A stretch of DNA of 41,952 nt, from contig JBMONO010000037.1 in the NCBI GenBank assembly GCA_049323655.1, positions 1 through 41,952 on the forward strand. The letters are read 5' to 3'. The translations under genes and the position numbers were made by a program. The notes under the pieces are model-generated. The model did not search any database, had not been told where the DNA came from, and worked only from the letters and a program-made list of their open reading frames with translations. Every line of letters starts with the position of its first letter. Positions within the stretch are counted from its first letter, which is position 1. Positions 15,416 through 24,554 of the stretch are shown piece after piece. This DNA is from DB1 sp049323655 (GTDB lineage Bacteria; Desulfobacterota; Desulfobulbia; Desulfobulbales; SURF-16).

Positions 15416-16672
15416 ATGAATTTGACTGATTTGAAAGTAATGAAGATCAATGAGTTGACGCAACTGGCCAAGGAGCTCGGCGTCGAAGGCTTTAGTGCCA
15501 TGCGCAAGCAGGAATTGATCTTTGCCATCATCCAGACCAAGACCAAGGAGATGGAAAAAAACGGGGTGGTGCGGGGAAATGGTGTCCTCGAAGTCCTGCC
15601 GGACGGATTCGGTTTTCTCCGCTCACCGGATTTCAACTATCTTCCGGGGCCTGATGATATTTATGTCTCTCCGTCACAGATCCGCCGCCTTAACCTGCGT
15701 ACCGGCGACAGCATCGACGGTCTTGTTCGTTCGCCAAAGGAGGGGGAACGGTATTTCGCCCTGCTGAAGGTGGAGAGCGTCAACTATCAGGCCCCGGACA
15801 ACTGCAAAAATAAAACGATTTTTGCCAACCTTACTCCTCTCCACCCCCAGGAACGGATCGTCCTCGAACACGAGCCGGATAATTATTCCATGCGAATGAT
15901 GGATATCATGTCGCCCATCGGCAAAGGGCAGCGTGGCCTCATCGTCGCCCCGCCCCGCACCGGTAAAACGGTCCTGCTTAAAGATATCGCCAACAGTATC
16001 ACCCACAATCACAAGGAAATCGTTCTCATCGTTCTCCTCATCGATGAACGGCCTGAAGAAGTCACCGATATGGCGCGCAGCGTCAAGGCCGAGGTGATCA
16101 GCTCAACCTTCGACGAGCCGCCCCAGCGCCATATCCAGGTGGCGGAGATGGTTCTCCAAAAGGCGAAAAGGCTGGTGGAACACAAGTTTGACGTGGTCAT
16201 TCTTCTTGACAGCATTACCCGCCTTGCCCGTGCTTACAACACCGTCATGCCGTCGAGCGGCAAGATCCTGTCCGGTGGTGTCGATTCGAATGCCCTGCAC
16301 CGACCGAAACGTTTTTTCGGTGCGGCGCGTAACATCGAGGAGGGCGGCAGCCTCTCCATTATCGCCACTGCCTTGATCGAAACCGGCAGTCGGATGGATG
16401 AGGTGATCTTCGAGGAGTTCAAGGGGACGGGTAATATGGAAATCGTCCTGGATCGCAAAATGGCCGACCGTCGTCTCTTCCCTGCCATGGATATCAATAA
16501 GTCCGGGACCAGGAAGGAGGAGCTGCTGCTTGCCCCTGATGTCATCAACCGGACTTGGATTCTCCGCAAGTTGCTGTCCAATATGAAGGCCGCCGACGCC
16601 ATGGAATTTCTCCTCGACAAGATGAAGGGAACCAAGACCAATCAGGAATTTTTCGATCTGATGAATGGTTGA
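15416..16672 (+). CDS. rho: Transcription termination factor Rho
   Basis: This hexameric RNA helicase ends transcription at Rho-dependent sites. From ATG 15416 the 418-residue protein aligns end to end with E. coli Rho (419 residues), starting MNLTDLK. It has the RNA-binding cold-shock-like domain with DGFGFLRSPDFNYLPGPDDIYVS-type sequence (about residues 45-70), the P-loop APPRTGKT (K184), Walker B VVILLDSITRLARAY, and the Q/R-loop region. A longer start at 15344 would add 24 low-complexity residues. GAGGAG lies 12 bases upstream. It leads the rho-rpmE-prfA-prmC-murA run. Confidence 0.97.
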   Translation: MNLTDLKVMKINELTQLAKELGVEGFSAMRKQELIFAIIQTKTKEMEKNGVVRGNGVLEVLPDGFGFLRSPDFNYLPGPDDIYVSPSQIRRLNLRTGDSIDGLVRSPKEGERYFALLKVESVNYQAPDNCKNKTIFANLTPLHPQERIVLEHEPDNYSMRMMDIMSPIGKGQRGLIVAPPRTGKTVLLKDIANSITHNHKEIVLIVLLIDERPEEVTDMARSVKAEVISSTFDEPPQRHIQVAEMVLQKAKRLVEHKFDVVILLDSITRLARAYNTVMPSSGKILSGGVDSNALHRPKRFFGAARNIEEGGSLSIIATALIETGSRMDEVIFEEFKGTGNMEIVLDRKMADRRLFPAMDINKSGTRKEELLLAPDVINRTWILRKLLSNMKAADAMEFLLDKMKGTKTNQEFFDLMNG

Positions 16673-16707
16673 TGTTGGCCGCCCCCGGTTACGGACCTTC
16701 TTTCCGG

Positions 16708-16735
16708 TTGCAAAAAAAAACAGGTCGTTTATAAT
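16708..16735 (+). promoter_or_regulatory. Sigma-70-type promoter of rpmE and downstream genes
   Basis: TTGCAA (16708-16713) is followed after 16 bases by a perfect TATAAT (16730-16735). The rpmE start is about 85 bases downstream. It would let the ribosomal protein and release-factor genes be expressed separately from rho. Confidence 0.5.
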
Positions 16736-16819
16736 CAGCTGTTTTCCGTCGGAGCGGGGCAGGATGCTCCCGCTACCGGCGTCAGTGCGATGTTACCTAC
16801 TCTTTTCGGAGGTTGTGAG

Positions 16820-17029
16820 ATGAAAAAAGATACCCATCCTGAATATCACAAGCTGAACGCGGTTTGCGCCTGCGGCAATGAAGTGGCGGTTGGCAGTGTC
16901 CTGCCGGAGATGAGGGTTGAGATCTGTTCAGCCTGTCATCCGTTTTTCACCGGTAAGCAGAAATTGATCGATACCGCCGGTCGGGTGGAGAAATTCCTGA
17001 AAAAATACGGAAAAACCTTGCAGAAATAA
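16820..17029 (+). CDS. rpmE: Large-subunit ribosomal protein bL31
   Basis: The 69-residue protein is a zinc-type (C+) bL31. It starts MKKDTHPEYHKL, has CACGNE in the first half and CSACHPFFTGKQKLID in the second, so it keeps the Cys ligands that the zinc-independent paralogue lacks. The start ATG has GGAGG seven bases upstream. A promoter at 16708-16735 precedes it. bL31 next to rho and prfA is a common arrangement. Confidence 0.96.
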   Translation: MKKDTHPEYHKLNAVCACGNEVAVGSVLPEMRVEICSACHPFFTGKQKLIDTAGRVEKFLKKYGKTLQK

Positions 17030-17053
17030 GCTGTTTTTCTTTCCTCTCCAGGT

Positions 17054-18121
17054 ATGTTCGCCCAATTTGCCGATATCGCCGAAAAGCTTGCCGAGCTTGA
17101 GGGGATGCTCTCCGACCCGGCTGTACTCGCCGATCAGGAGGCGTATCAGCGGGTGGCGCGGGAACATGCCCGGGTGGCAAAGCTTCATGGCCTGTATAGT
17201 CGCTTTCAGCAGGTGACCCGTCAGCTGGAGGAGAGCCAGACGCTGTTGCAACAGGAAGATGATGACGAGATGCGGGAGTTGGTGCGGAGTGATATCGCCG
17301 AGCTGGGTGGCAAGGCGACGCAGCTTGAAAATGAAATGCGCATCGCTTTGTTACCCCGCGATCCCAATGACGAGAAAAACATCCTCCTTGAGATCCGGGC
17401 CGGCACCGGCGGTGACGAGGCGGCTCTGTTTGTCAGCGATCTGTTCCGCATGTATTCGAAATATGCGGAGATGCAGGGTTGGCGGGTCGAGATCATGAGC
17501 AGCAGTCCCATCGGTATCGGCGGCTTCAAGGAAATTATCGCCCTGATCAGCGGTGAACAGGTATTCAGTCGGCTCAAATATGAATCCGGCGTCCATCGGG
17601 TTCAGCGGGTGCCGGCCACCGAGGCCCAGGGCCGCATCCACACCTCGGCGGTGACGGTGGCGGTCATTCCGGAGGCGGAAGAGGTGGAACTGTCCATTGA
17701 TCCGAGTGAGCTGCGTTTCGATGTCTACCGATCCTCCGGTCCTGGTGGTCAGAGCGTCAATACCACCGATTCGGCGGTACGGGTCACTCATCTGCCCACC
17801 GGTATGGTGGTTACTTGTCAGGATGAAAAGTCGCAGCATAAAAACAAGGCCAAGGCCCTGAAGGTGCTGCGCGCCCGACTGCTCGACCAGATGCAGCAGG
17901 AACAGCATGACCGCATCTCCGAGCAGCGGCGAAGTCAGGTGGGCAGCGGGGACCGCAGTGAGCGGATCCGCACCTATAATTTTCCTCAGGGCCGCATGAC
18001 CGATCACCGGATCAATCTGACCCTTTACAAGCTCGATGACATCATGCTCGGCAAACTCAACAGCGTCATTGAGCCGTTGATTGCCCATTATCAGGCCGAA
18101 TCTCTGAAAAGATTGCAGTGA
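17054..18121 (+). CDS. prfA: Peptide chain release factor RF1
   Basis: RF1 reads UAA and UAG and releases the finished protein. The 355-residue protein carries the RF1 codon-reading tripeptide PxT (as PAT in RVQRVPATEAQGR), the catalytic GGQ (G231-G232-Q233 in SSGPGGQSVN), and GSGDRSERIRTYNFPQGR. The GGQ glutamine is the target of PrmC, encoded next. Spacing to prmC is about 100 bases, to rpmE 24. Confidence 0.96.
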   Translation: MFAQFADIAEKLAELEGMLSDPAVLADQEAYQRVAREHARVAKLHGLYSRFQQVTRQLEESQTLLQQEDDDEMRELVRSDIAELGGKATQLENEMRIALLPRDPNDEKNILLEIRAGTGGDEAALFVSDLFRMYSKYAEMQGWRVEIMSSSPIGIGGFKEIIALISGEQVFSRLKYESGVHRVQRVPATEAQGRIHTSAVTVAVIPEAEEVELSIDPSELRFDVYRSSGPGGQSVNTTDSAVRVTHLPTGMVVTCQDEKSQHKNKAKALKVLRARLLDQMQQEQHDRISEQRRSQVGSGDRSERIRTYNFPQGRMTDHRINLTLYKLDDIMLGKLNSVIEPLIAHYQAESLKRLQ

Positions 18122-18218
18122 TGCATGTTCCTCTCCTTCAGAAGCACCCTCTGACAACCAATTTTTGCCGTTTCCCATCTTATTCTTCGCTGTGCTGCGC
18201 TGGCCAGCGTTTTCGACC

Positions 18219-19079
18219 ATGAAGGCAATCGATCTCTATCAGCACGGCCTGCAGCTCCTGAAAGAGGCGGATGTCCCGGACCCGGAAGTCGATTCATCCC
18301 TGCTGCTCGGCCATCTGCTCGGTCTTTCCCGGACCGGTCTGCTGCTTCATGAGGATGGGGTGGCAGAGGAGCTTATCCGCCGTTTTGATGCCTTGCTGGA
18401 GAGGCGACTGCGGCGGGAGCCCCTGGCCTATATTCTCGGCGAGCAGGAATTTTGGTCTTTACCGTTTTACGTTACCCCCGCTGTTCTTATTCCCCGCCCG
18501 GAAACAGAATTGCTGATCGAAATCGTTCTGCAAACGATCCAGGGTGAAGGCATCACCCTGGAAGGTGCATCTCTGCTCGACATGGGCACCGGCAGCGGTG
18601 TCATCCCGGTTGTGCTCGCCCGGGAACTGCCCGGCAGCACGATTTACAGCCTCGACATCTCCCAGGCCGCCCAGCAGGTAGCCCGGCGCAATGCAGAGCG
18701 ACACGGGGTGGCTGATCGTGTTTTTTTTATCACATCGGACTGGATTTCCGCTCTGCGCCCGGCTCCGCTTTTTGATCTGGTTGTCAGCAATCCTCCGTAT
18801 GTCGCCCGGGAATCCTTTGCCGATTTGCAGCCCGAGGTGCGCGACTATGAGCCTCGTCTGGCCTTGGATGGCGGGCACGCGGGGATTGAGGTGATCGCCG
18901 GCTTTGCCGGGGGGCTTGCTGCAATCATCAAATCGGGCGGCCGTTTTTTCATGGAGATCGGGGCCGAGCAGGGGCAGTTGGTTATGGATCTTTTTTCCTC
19001 GCTGGCCGAATTTGACGGTCTGACCGTTTATGAGGATTACGCGGGGTTGCCGAGAATTTTTCACGCAAGGCGCGCATAA
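18219..19079 (+). CDS. prmC: Release-factor glutamine methyltransferase PrmC
   Basis: PrmC methylates the GGQ glutamine of RF1 and RF2 using SAM. The 286-residue protein has an N-terminal helical domain (about 1-75), the SAM motif LLDMGTGSGVIPVVLA, and the catalytic NPPY (N191-Y194). The linker PLAYILGEQEFW and LIPRPETELL are also typical. I chose ATG 18219 because the helical domain begins there; a TTG at 18165 would add 18 hydrophobic residues. No clear ribosome site is visible for either, so coupling with prfA may be loose. murA follows after two bases. Confidence 0.94.
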   Translation: MKAIDLYQHGLQLLKEADVPDPEVDSSLLLGHLLGLSRTGLLLHEDGVAEELIRRFDALLERRLRREPLAYILGEQEFWSLPFYVTPAVLIPRPETELLIEIVLQTIQGEGITLEGASLLDMGTGSGVIPVVLARELPGSTIYSLDISQAAQQVARRNAERHGVADRVFFITSDWISALRPAPLFDLVVSNPPYVARESFADLQPEVRDYEPRLALDGGHAGIEVIAGFAGGLAAIIKSGGRFFMEIGAEQGQLVMDLFSSLAEFDGLTVYEDYAGLPRIFHARRA

Positions 19080-19081
19080 CT

Positions 19082-20341
19082 ATGGATAAGATTGTCATCG
19101 AAGGCGGCAGAGAACTGCGAGGGGAGATCAGCATCAGCGGGGCAAAGAACGGCGCGTTGCCGGTCATCGCCGCAACCCTGCTCTGCCCGGGAGAACATGT
19201 CATTCATAATGTGCCTGATCTTCGCGATATCACGACCATTCTTAGGTTACTTGAGAGTCTTGGCGCCAGCTGGGAACGACCGGAAAAAAACGTCCTGCGC
19301 ATCAATGCCGACAACATCAACAGCTTCGAGGCCTCCTACGATCTGGTGAAGACCATGCGCGCCTCGGTGCTGGTGCTCGGGCCGCTGCTGGCCCGACTCG
19401 GCCGCGCCAGGGTGTCGCTGCCCGGCGGTTGCGCCATCGGCGCCCGGCCCATCGATTTTCACATGCAGGGTTTTCAGAAGCTCGGGGCCCAGCTTTCCCT
19501 GGAGGAAGGCTATGTCGATGCCCATGTCACCGGCAGACTGCGGGGCGGCACAATCTATTTCGACATCCCCTCGGTCACCGGCACGGAGAATATCCTGATG
19601 GCCGCGGCGCTGGGCGAGGGAACGACGGTGATCAAAAACGCGGCCCGGGAGCCGGAGATCGCCAACCTGATTGACATGCTGATCGGCATGGGGGCGCGGA
19701 TCGAGGGCCGCAACACCGACCGGCTCACCGTGCATGGCGTCGCGGAGTTGCGGCCGACCGAAACCACCATCATTCCCGACCGCATCGAGGCCGGCACCTA
19801 TCTCATGGCAGTGGGCGCGGCCGGCGGGGACCTGACGATCACCAATTGCAATCCCGCCCATCTGCCGGCGTTGCTCGAAAAACTGCGGCACGCCGGTCTT
19901 TTTGTCGAGGAGGGCAAGGAGACGATCCGGGTGATCCGCTCCGGACCGTTGAAAAACATTGATATCAAAACCATGCCCTTTCCCGGCTTTCCCACTGATC
20001 TTCAGGCGCAGATCATGGCCCTGATGACCTTGACCGAGGGGTTGAGTGTTATTCACGAAAATATTTTCGAGAATCGTTTCATGCACGTTGCCGAATTGCG
20101 GCGGATGGGGGCCGATATCCGGGTGGAGGGCGGCAAGGCCATTGTCAAAGGCACCGGCAAGCTGAATGGCGCCCGGGTCATGGCCACTGATCTGCGGGCC
20201 AGCGCCTCGCTCGTCATCGCCGGGCTCGCCGCCCAAGGGCGGACGGATATTTCTCGGGTCTATCATCTTGACCGGGGCTATGACGATCTGGTCGGCAAAC
20301 TCTCCGGCGTCGGCGCCAAGATCTGGCGGGAAAAGGAATAA
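19082..20341 (+). CDS. murA: UDP-N-acetylglucosamine 1-carboxyvinyltransferase
   Basis: MurA adds enolpyruvate to UDP-GlcNAc, the first committed step of peptidoglycan synthesis. The 419-residue protein has the substrate-binding SGAKNGALP near the start and the catalytic Cys in LPGGCAIGARP (C117), so it should be fosfomycin-sensitive. It also has FPTDLQAQIMAL and IFENRFMHVAELRRMGA. The length is normal. It ends the rho run and is convergent with the stress-protein gene (8 bp apart). Confidence 0.96.
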   Translation: MDKIVIEGGRELRGEISISGAKNGALPVIAATLLCPGEHVIHNVPDLRDITTILRLLESLGASWERPEKNVLRINADNINSFEASYDLVKTMRASVLVLGPLLARLGRARVSLPGGCAIGARPIDFHMQGFQKLGAQLSLEEGYVDAHVTGRLRGGTIYFDIPSVTGTENILMAAALGEGTTVIKNAAREPEIANLIDMLIGMGARIEGRNTDRLTVHGVAELRPTETTIIPDRIEAGTYLMAVGAAGGDLTITNCNPAHLPALLEKLRHAGLFVEEGKETIRVIRSGPLKNIDIKTMPFPGFPTDLQAQIMALMTLTEGLSVIHENIFENRFMHVAELRRMGADIRVEGGKAIVKGTGKLNGARVMATDLRASASLVIAGLAAQGRTDISRVYHLDRGYDDLVGKLSGVGAKIWREKE

Positions 20342-20349
20342 CGCCGGTT

Positions 20350-21279
20350 TCAGACGACCCACACCGCCGTACCCTCGGCCATGGCCACCACCCGGTCCGT
20401 TACCCCGGTATAGTTTTCCTTGACAAACATCCCCTTGCTGCGGCCCATGACGATGGTGCCGACGTTGTCCATCAGGGCCTGGCGGACGATCTGGCGGCTT
20501 GGGTAGAGACCGGTGCCGCTCTGCAGGGTGCGGATGCGCTCCTGCGGGAAACCGGCATCGAGCAGCATCTGCCGTGGTGCGGCAAACAGGCTGTCCGGTT
20601 GGTGAAAATGGGCGTCGCACCACTCCTTGCCCCAGTAGTTATAGCAGTCCTGGGGATCGACCTCGATGTTTTTGGTGAAAAATGCCTGGGAGTTGAATAG
20701 GGTGATTTCCGCCCGGGGATGGCCGCTCAGAATGAAGGCCAGGTGGTCGAGGGCCTTCAGGGCGTGAGGAGTGCCGTCAACCGGCACGAAAAAGGTCTGG
20801 GAGGTGATATCGCCGTCGATGATCCATACCGGCACGTCGGTGCATTTTTCCAGGATCCGGCGGGAGACGCTGCCGAGAATCAGTTCCTGGAGCAGGCTCA
20901 ACCCGCGGCGGCCGATGACCAGGGCATCATAAAGCCCCTGGCGGGCGTGATGGATGATCTCGTCGGCCACCGCCGCGGTGGTTGCCCTGACTTGCCAGGT
21001 TAGTCGATTGTCCGTCACGCCCTTCTGGCGGAAGAAATCGGCGAATTTGCGCGCCACCGCTTCACACTGTCGGTATTTCTGTCGGCTTTCCGGCCGCAGA
21101 ACGTTGAGCAGTTCATCCTGTTCCAGCCACTCCTTGCCGGCGGTCATGCCGGAACAGTGGACGAGAGAGAGGATGTGGAAGGCAACCTCCTCGACATCGG
21201 CAAAGAGCCGGCACAGATAGTGAACGGCGTTGTGGCTGTAGATCGATTCGTCAATAGCAACCAGGATTTTTTTCTCCAT
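20350..21279 (-). CDS. Tandem-domain universal stress protein
   Basis: The 309-residue protein has two UspA folds. The first (about 1-150) starts KKILVAIDESIYSHNAV and has the ATP-binding G-x2-G-x9-G-S pattern in GRRGLSLLQELILGS. In the second (about 160-309) the start FFVPVDGTPHALKALDHL is kept, but the nucleotide loop is degenerate (GRSKGMFVKENYTG), so probably only the first domain binds ATP. AAGGAG precedes the ATG. Such proteins respond to stress and energy state; the target is unknown. Confidence 0.88.
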   Translation of the reverse strand: MEKKILVAIDESIYSHNAVHYLCRLFADVEEVAFHILSLVHCSGMTAGKEWLEQDELLNVLRPESRQKYRQCEAVARKFADFFRQKGVTDNRLTWQVRATTAAVADEIIHHARQGLYDALVIGRRGLSLLQELILGSVSRRILEKCTDVPVWIIDGDITSQTFFVPVDGTPHALKALDHLAFILSGHPRAEITLFNSQAFFTKNIEVDPQDCYNYWGKEWCDAHFHQPDSLFAAPRQMLLDAGFPQERIRTLQSGTGLYPSRQIVRQALMDNVGTIVMGRSKGMFVKENYTGVTDRVVAMAEGTAVWVV

Positions 21280-21374
21280 TTCCCGCTCCTTCGTTCTTAA
21301 GGCTGTTGCGTGGCATCTCTTCGTTTCCTGATCACGATACCCAACTTCCCCGCTTTCCTGCCAGCTTTTTTTGG

Positions 21375-21403
21375 TTGACAGGGACTCTCTCTTCTCCCTA
21401 CAA
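21375..21403 (+). promoter_or_regulatory. Possible promoter of the CydA-like operon
   Basis: TTGACA (21375-21380) is followed after 17 bases by CTACAA (21398-21403), a good -35 with a poor -10. The first gene of the pair starts 140 bases further on, leaving room for a leader that includes the inverted repeat at 21420-21490. Confidence 0.35.
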
Positions 21404-21419
21404 CAAAAAGAGATGGGAA

Positions 21420-21490
21420 GCGGCGCGGCAGCGATCTCCAGTCAACTCTGGCGCAAGGAGGGCTCCATGCTGCGCCGCTGGCAATGACGA
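21420..21490 (+). repeat. Palindromic repeat-like element with CAATGACG end
   Basis: GCGGCGCGGCAGC (21420-21432) can pair with GCTGCGCCGC (21469-21478), with a two-base bulge; an inner CCAG/CTGG stem is also possible. The end GGCAATGACGAA and the GATCTCC next to the left arm recall the widespread bacterial intergenic repeat that ends in GCAATGACG. I see one copy only in this window. Confidence 0.45.
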
Positions 21491-21542
21491 ATGTACGGAA
21501 GACGGGATCGCGCCCCGCCGCGCTCCCCAAGTGAGGAATGGT

Positions 21543-22613
21543 ATGGACCCCGCATCTCTCATTCCGGCGGCCGATGCGCTGCCGGTGCACTGGCCCCTGT
21601 TGCAGTTCCTGCTTACCCTGACTACCTTTTTGCATCTTATCGCCATGAACGTCCTGCTCGGCGGCGGGGTGCTGGCCTTTGTCTCTTCTCTGTCCAGGCA
21701 GGAGGCAGACCGGCTGCTGAGCAGGGGCCTGGCCGGGGTGTTGCCCTATCTCCTCGCCTTTACCATCAATTTCGGGGTGGCGCCGCTGCTCTTTCTCCAG
21801 ACCCTTTACGGCCAGTTCTTTTACACGAGCACGGTCTTGATGGCCGTCTACTGGCTGGCGATCGTCGGTCTGCTCATCATTGCCTACTACGGCGCCTACC
21901 TCTTTCTCCTCAAATTCGACGACCTCCGCCATCTGCGACCCTTTGTTATCGGCCTGGTCTGCCTGCTGCTGCTGGTGATCTCCTTTTTCTTCACCAACAA
22001 CATTAGCATTATGCAGATGGTGGAGAGCTGGCCGGGCTATTTCGCCAACCGCAATGGCTGGCTGGTTAACGGCGCGGATCCGACCCTGCTGCCCAGGTAT
22101 CTCCACTTTGTCCTTTCCGGCATCGCGGTGGGCAGTCTGGCGGTGGCGCTGTTCTTTGAATACCGGCGCCGCCACGGCGATACCGCAGCCGATCGCTGCA
22201 TTACCCTTGGCTGTCGCTGGTTTGCCGTGACCACCGGACTCAATTTCGGCGTCGGCTTCTGGTTCCTCGGCACCTTGCCGCCGGCGGCGCACGATACCTC
22301 GACTCCGGCCGGTATTCTCTTTGCCGTTACCCTCTATGGCTCGGTGGCCAGCGGCGCCCTCTCCATCATCAGGGCCATGACCGGTCGGGTGCGCTCTGCC
22401 GCTCTCTGGACTTTGATCACTGTCTTTTTCATGGTGGTGGCCCGGGACATGGTGCGGATTGCCTCCCTTTCTCCCTTTCTGTCCCTCTCTGAGCTGCCGG
22501 TTGTTGCCCAGTACTCACCCTTTCTTGTTTTTTGTCTGCTGTTCATTGCCATCGGCCTGCTCGTCCGCTGGATGGTGCGGTTGGTCTGGCGGATGGAGGA
22601 GGTGCGTTCATGA
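21543..22613 (+). CDS. CydA-like multi-spanning membrane subunit
   Basis: The 356-residue protein has about nine membrane helices. Its first helix, LTTFLHLIAMNVLLGGG, matches the first helix of the next gene (AILHVYIAHFAVGGG) in spacing of His and the glycine run. The two proteins therefore look like diverged copies of one cytochrome bd subunit I (CydA)-type fold. No cytochrome c motif is present. GAGG lies a few bases before ATG 21543. The gene overlaps the next by four bases, so they surely form one complex. It probably oxidises or reduces the quinone pool; direction and electron partner are not known. Confidence 0.7.
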   Translation: MDPASLIPAADALPVHWPLLQFLLTLTTFLHLIAMNVLLGGGVLAFVSSLSRQEADRLLSRGLAGVLPYLLAFTINFGVAPLLFLQTLYGQFFYTSTVLMAVYWLAIVGLLIIAYYGAYLFLLKFDDLRHLRPFVIGLVCLLLLVISFFFTNNISIMQMVESWPGYFANRNGWLVNGADPTLLPRYLHFVLSGIAVGSLAVALFFEYRRRHGDTAADRCITLGCRWFAVTTGLNFGVGFWFLGTLPPAAHDTSTPAGILFAVTLYGSVASGALSIIRAMTGRVRSAALWTLITVFFMVVARDMVRIASLSPFLSLSELPVVAQYSPFLVFCLLFIAIGLLVRWMVRLVWRMEEVRS

Positions 22614-23902
22614 ACTATCCGATCTGGCAGCTCGATTTCGCCGGCGGCGGCCTGCCCATCGCCCTCATCGCCATTCTTCATGTCTATATCGCCCATTTTG
22701 CCGTGGGCGGCGGCCTCTTTCTGGTGTTGACCGAACATCTGGGGCTGCGAAATAACGATCGACAAATCATCGACTACGTCAAGCGGCACACGAAATTTTT
22801 TCTGCTGCTGACCATGGTGCTCGGCAGTCTCACCGGGGTGGGCATCTGGTTTACCATCTCTGTGCTCAATCCGGCAGCGACCTCGGTGCTCATTCACACC
22901 TTTGTCTTTGCCTGGGGTATTGAGTGGCTCTTTTTCGTCACCGAGATCGTCTCCCTTTTTCTCTATTACGCCACCTTCGACCGGCTCGACCGGCGCAGCC
23001 ACCAGATACTCGGTTGGATATACTTTGGCGCGGCGTGGATGTCGCTCTTTGTCATCAACGGCATCATCGATTTTATGCTGACCCCGGGACGCTGGCTGGA
23101 GAACGGCGATTTCTGGAGCGCCTTCTTCAATCCCACCTTCTGGCCGGCCCTTTTTTTCCGCACCTTTCTCGCCACCATGATCGCCGGACTCTTTGGTCTG
23201 GTCACCGCCTCGACCTTGAAAAAGGCGGAAACGCGACACAGCATGCTTCGTTTCAGCGCCCTGTGGCTGCTCGCGCCCTTTGCCCTTTTGCTCGCCTCCG
23301 CCTGGTGGTACCGAGCCGCCCTGCCCGCCGGGGTGGCGGAGCTGATCTTCCAGCGGATGCCGGCTCTGCAACCGTTTCTGTCAGCCTTTGCCGTGGTTTC
23401 CATTCTGCTCATTCTTGGCGGCCTGCTCATGGCGATCAGGATACCGGCCCGGTTAAGCCGGTTGCTGGCCGGGGCCATGTTGGTGGCCGGTCTCCTCTAT
23501 ATCGGCGCCTTTGAGTTCATCCGTGAAGGCGGACGGCGGCCTTATGTGATTCATGGCTATATGTATTCGACCGCCATGCGGGCGGCGGATCTGACAGAGG
23601 TGCGGGAGAAGGGGGTGTTGCAGGCAGCACGCTGGGTGGACCGGCAACGGCTTGCAAGCGCGGATCCTGTTGAAGAGGGCGAGGAGGTCTTTCGTCTGCT
23701 CTGTGTTTCCTGCCACTCTATCGGCGGACCGTTGAATGATATCAGCAAGATGGCCGCGCCCTTGACCCTTGCCGATTTTCGGGCGACATTTCCGGCCATG
23801 GGCAGGGAGCTTGCCTTCATGCCGCCGTTTGCCGGCAATGAGCAGGAGCAGGAGGCGGTTATTGCCTATGTATACCGGCGCCTGCTCAACCGGGCGCAGT
23901 AG
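22610..23902 (+). CDS. CydA-like quinone-reactive subunit with C-terminal haem c domain
   Basis: The 430-residue protein has a membrane part (about residues 15-315) of CydA type, with His in the first helix (ILHVYIAH), then GSLTGVGIWFTISVL and EWLFFVTEIVSLFLYY. The C-terminal part (about 350-430) is a small cytochrome c: CVSCHSIGG is the haem site and a Met in AFMPPF may be the sixth ligand. In canonical bd oxidase the partner is CydB; here it is a second CydA-like protein, and no CydB is present. This suggests an electron-transfer complex between quinone and a periplasmic carrier rather than a normal oxidase. Confidence 0.75.
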   Translation: MNYPIWQLDFAGGGLPIALIAILHVYIAHFAVGGGLFLVLTEHLGLRNNDRQIIDYVKRHTKFFLLLTMVLGSLTGVGIWFTISVLNPAATSVLIHTFVFAWGIEWLFFVTEIVSLFLYYATFDRLDRRSHQILGWIYFGAAWMSLFVINGIIDFMLTPGRWLENGDFWSAFFNPTFWPALFFRTFLATMIAGLFGLVTASTLKKAETRHSMLRFSALWLLAPFALLLASAWWYRAALPAGVAELIFQRMPALQPFLSAFAVVSILLILGGLLMAIRIPARLSRLLAGAMLVAGLLYIGAFEFIREGGRRPYVIHGYMYSTAMRAADLTEVREKGVLQAARWVDRQRLASADPVEEGEEVFRLLCVSCHSIGGPLNDISKMAAPLTLADFRATFPAMGRELAFMPPFAGNEQEQEAVIAYVYRRLLNRAQ

Positions 23903-23911
23903 ATGGGTTTG

Positions 23912-24532
23912 TTAACGAGTGGCCTGCAGCAGGGCCTTTTCCAGGGCGGCGGCATGGACCTTGCCGGCGATATGCAGGGCGCTCTTGCCTGTGACCGGGT
24001 CAAAGGCGCTCGGGTCGGCGCAGCAGAGATACTGGACCTCGCGGGCGATGGAGGAGAGGGCCGCCGCTGCCGGCAGGCCGAGCAGTCTGTCCCGCACCCG
24101 CCAGCTTGCCCCGCAGGAGGCTCCCCGCCGTACCCGCAGATCAGCGATCTTCCCTTCCTTTAGTGTGACCTCATATTCAGGCAGACCAAAGAGTTCGCCA
24201 TAACGTCCGAGGCCGGAGAGGCGCCCCAGGGAACAGCAGGTAGCCGGAGTGATGGCCCGGCTGTTTTTTTTGCCCGAGGCGATGAGCGGGATGTTCCGTG
24301 CCGCGCAGCGCTCGGCGAGATAATCGAGCAGATCGGGGTGCCGGAGAAAGCTGATCACCAGATTCCCATGAAAATCATCGGGAAAGTATGCTGCCGGATC
24401 ATCGATGAATTCGGGGAGTCGATCCGGAAGGTCGAAAACGCGGGAGATGGTGAGCCCCCTGCCGTGGCGCCGGATTCCCTCGATTTTTGCCTCACCCGAA
24501 CCGGCTTGCTGAAAGATGATGATCTCGTCCAC
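23912..24532 (-). CDS. DUF166 family protein
   Basis: This 206-residue protein matches DUF166, a family best known from methanogens and anaerobic bacteria and sometimes labelled thymidylate-synthase-like without proof. Recognisable parts are LVISFLRHPDLLDYLAE, VRRGASCGASWRVRDRLLG and the Cys pair in QYLCCADPSA followed by LHIAGK. Several conserved Cys suggest metal or redox chemistry. The start is GTG 24532. The stop lies next to the cytochrome gene's stop (convergent, 9 bp). Confidence 0.75.
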   Translation of the reverse strand: MDEIIIFQQAGSGEAKIEGIRRHGRGLTISRVFDLPDRLPEFIDDPAAYFPDDFHGNLVISFLRHPDLLDYLAERCAARNIPLIASGKKNSRAITPATCCSLGRLSGLGRYGELFGLPEYEVTLKEGKIADLRVRRGASCGASWRVRDRLLGLPAAAALSSIAREVQYLCCADPSAFDPVTGKSALHIAGKVHAAALEKALLQATR

Positions 24533-24554
24533 GGCAGATGGTGACCGGTTCCGG

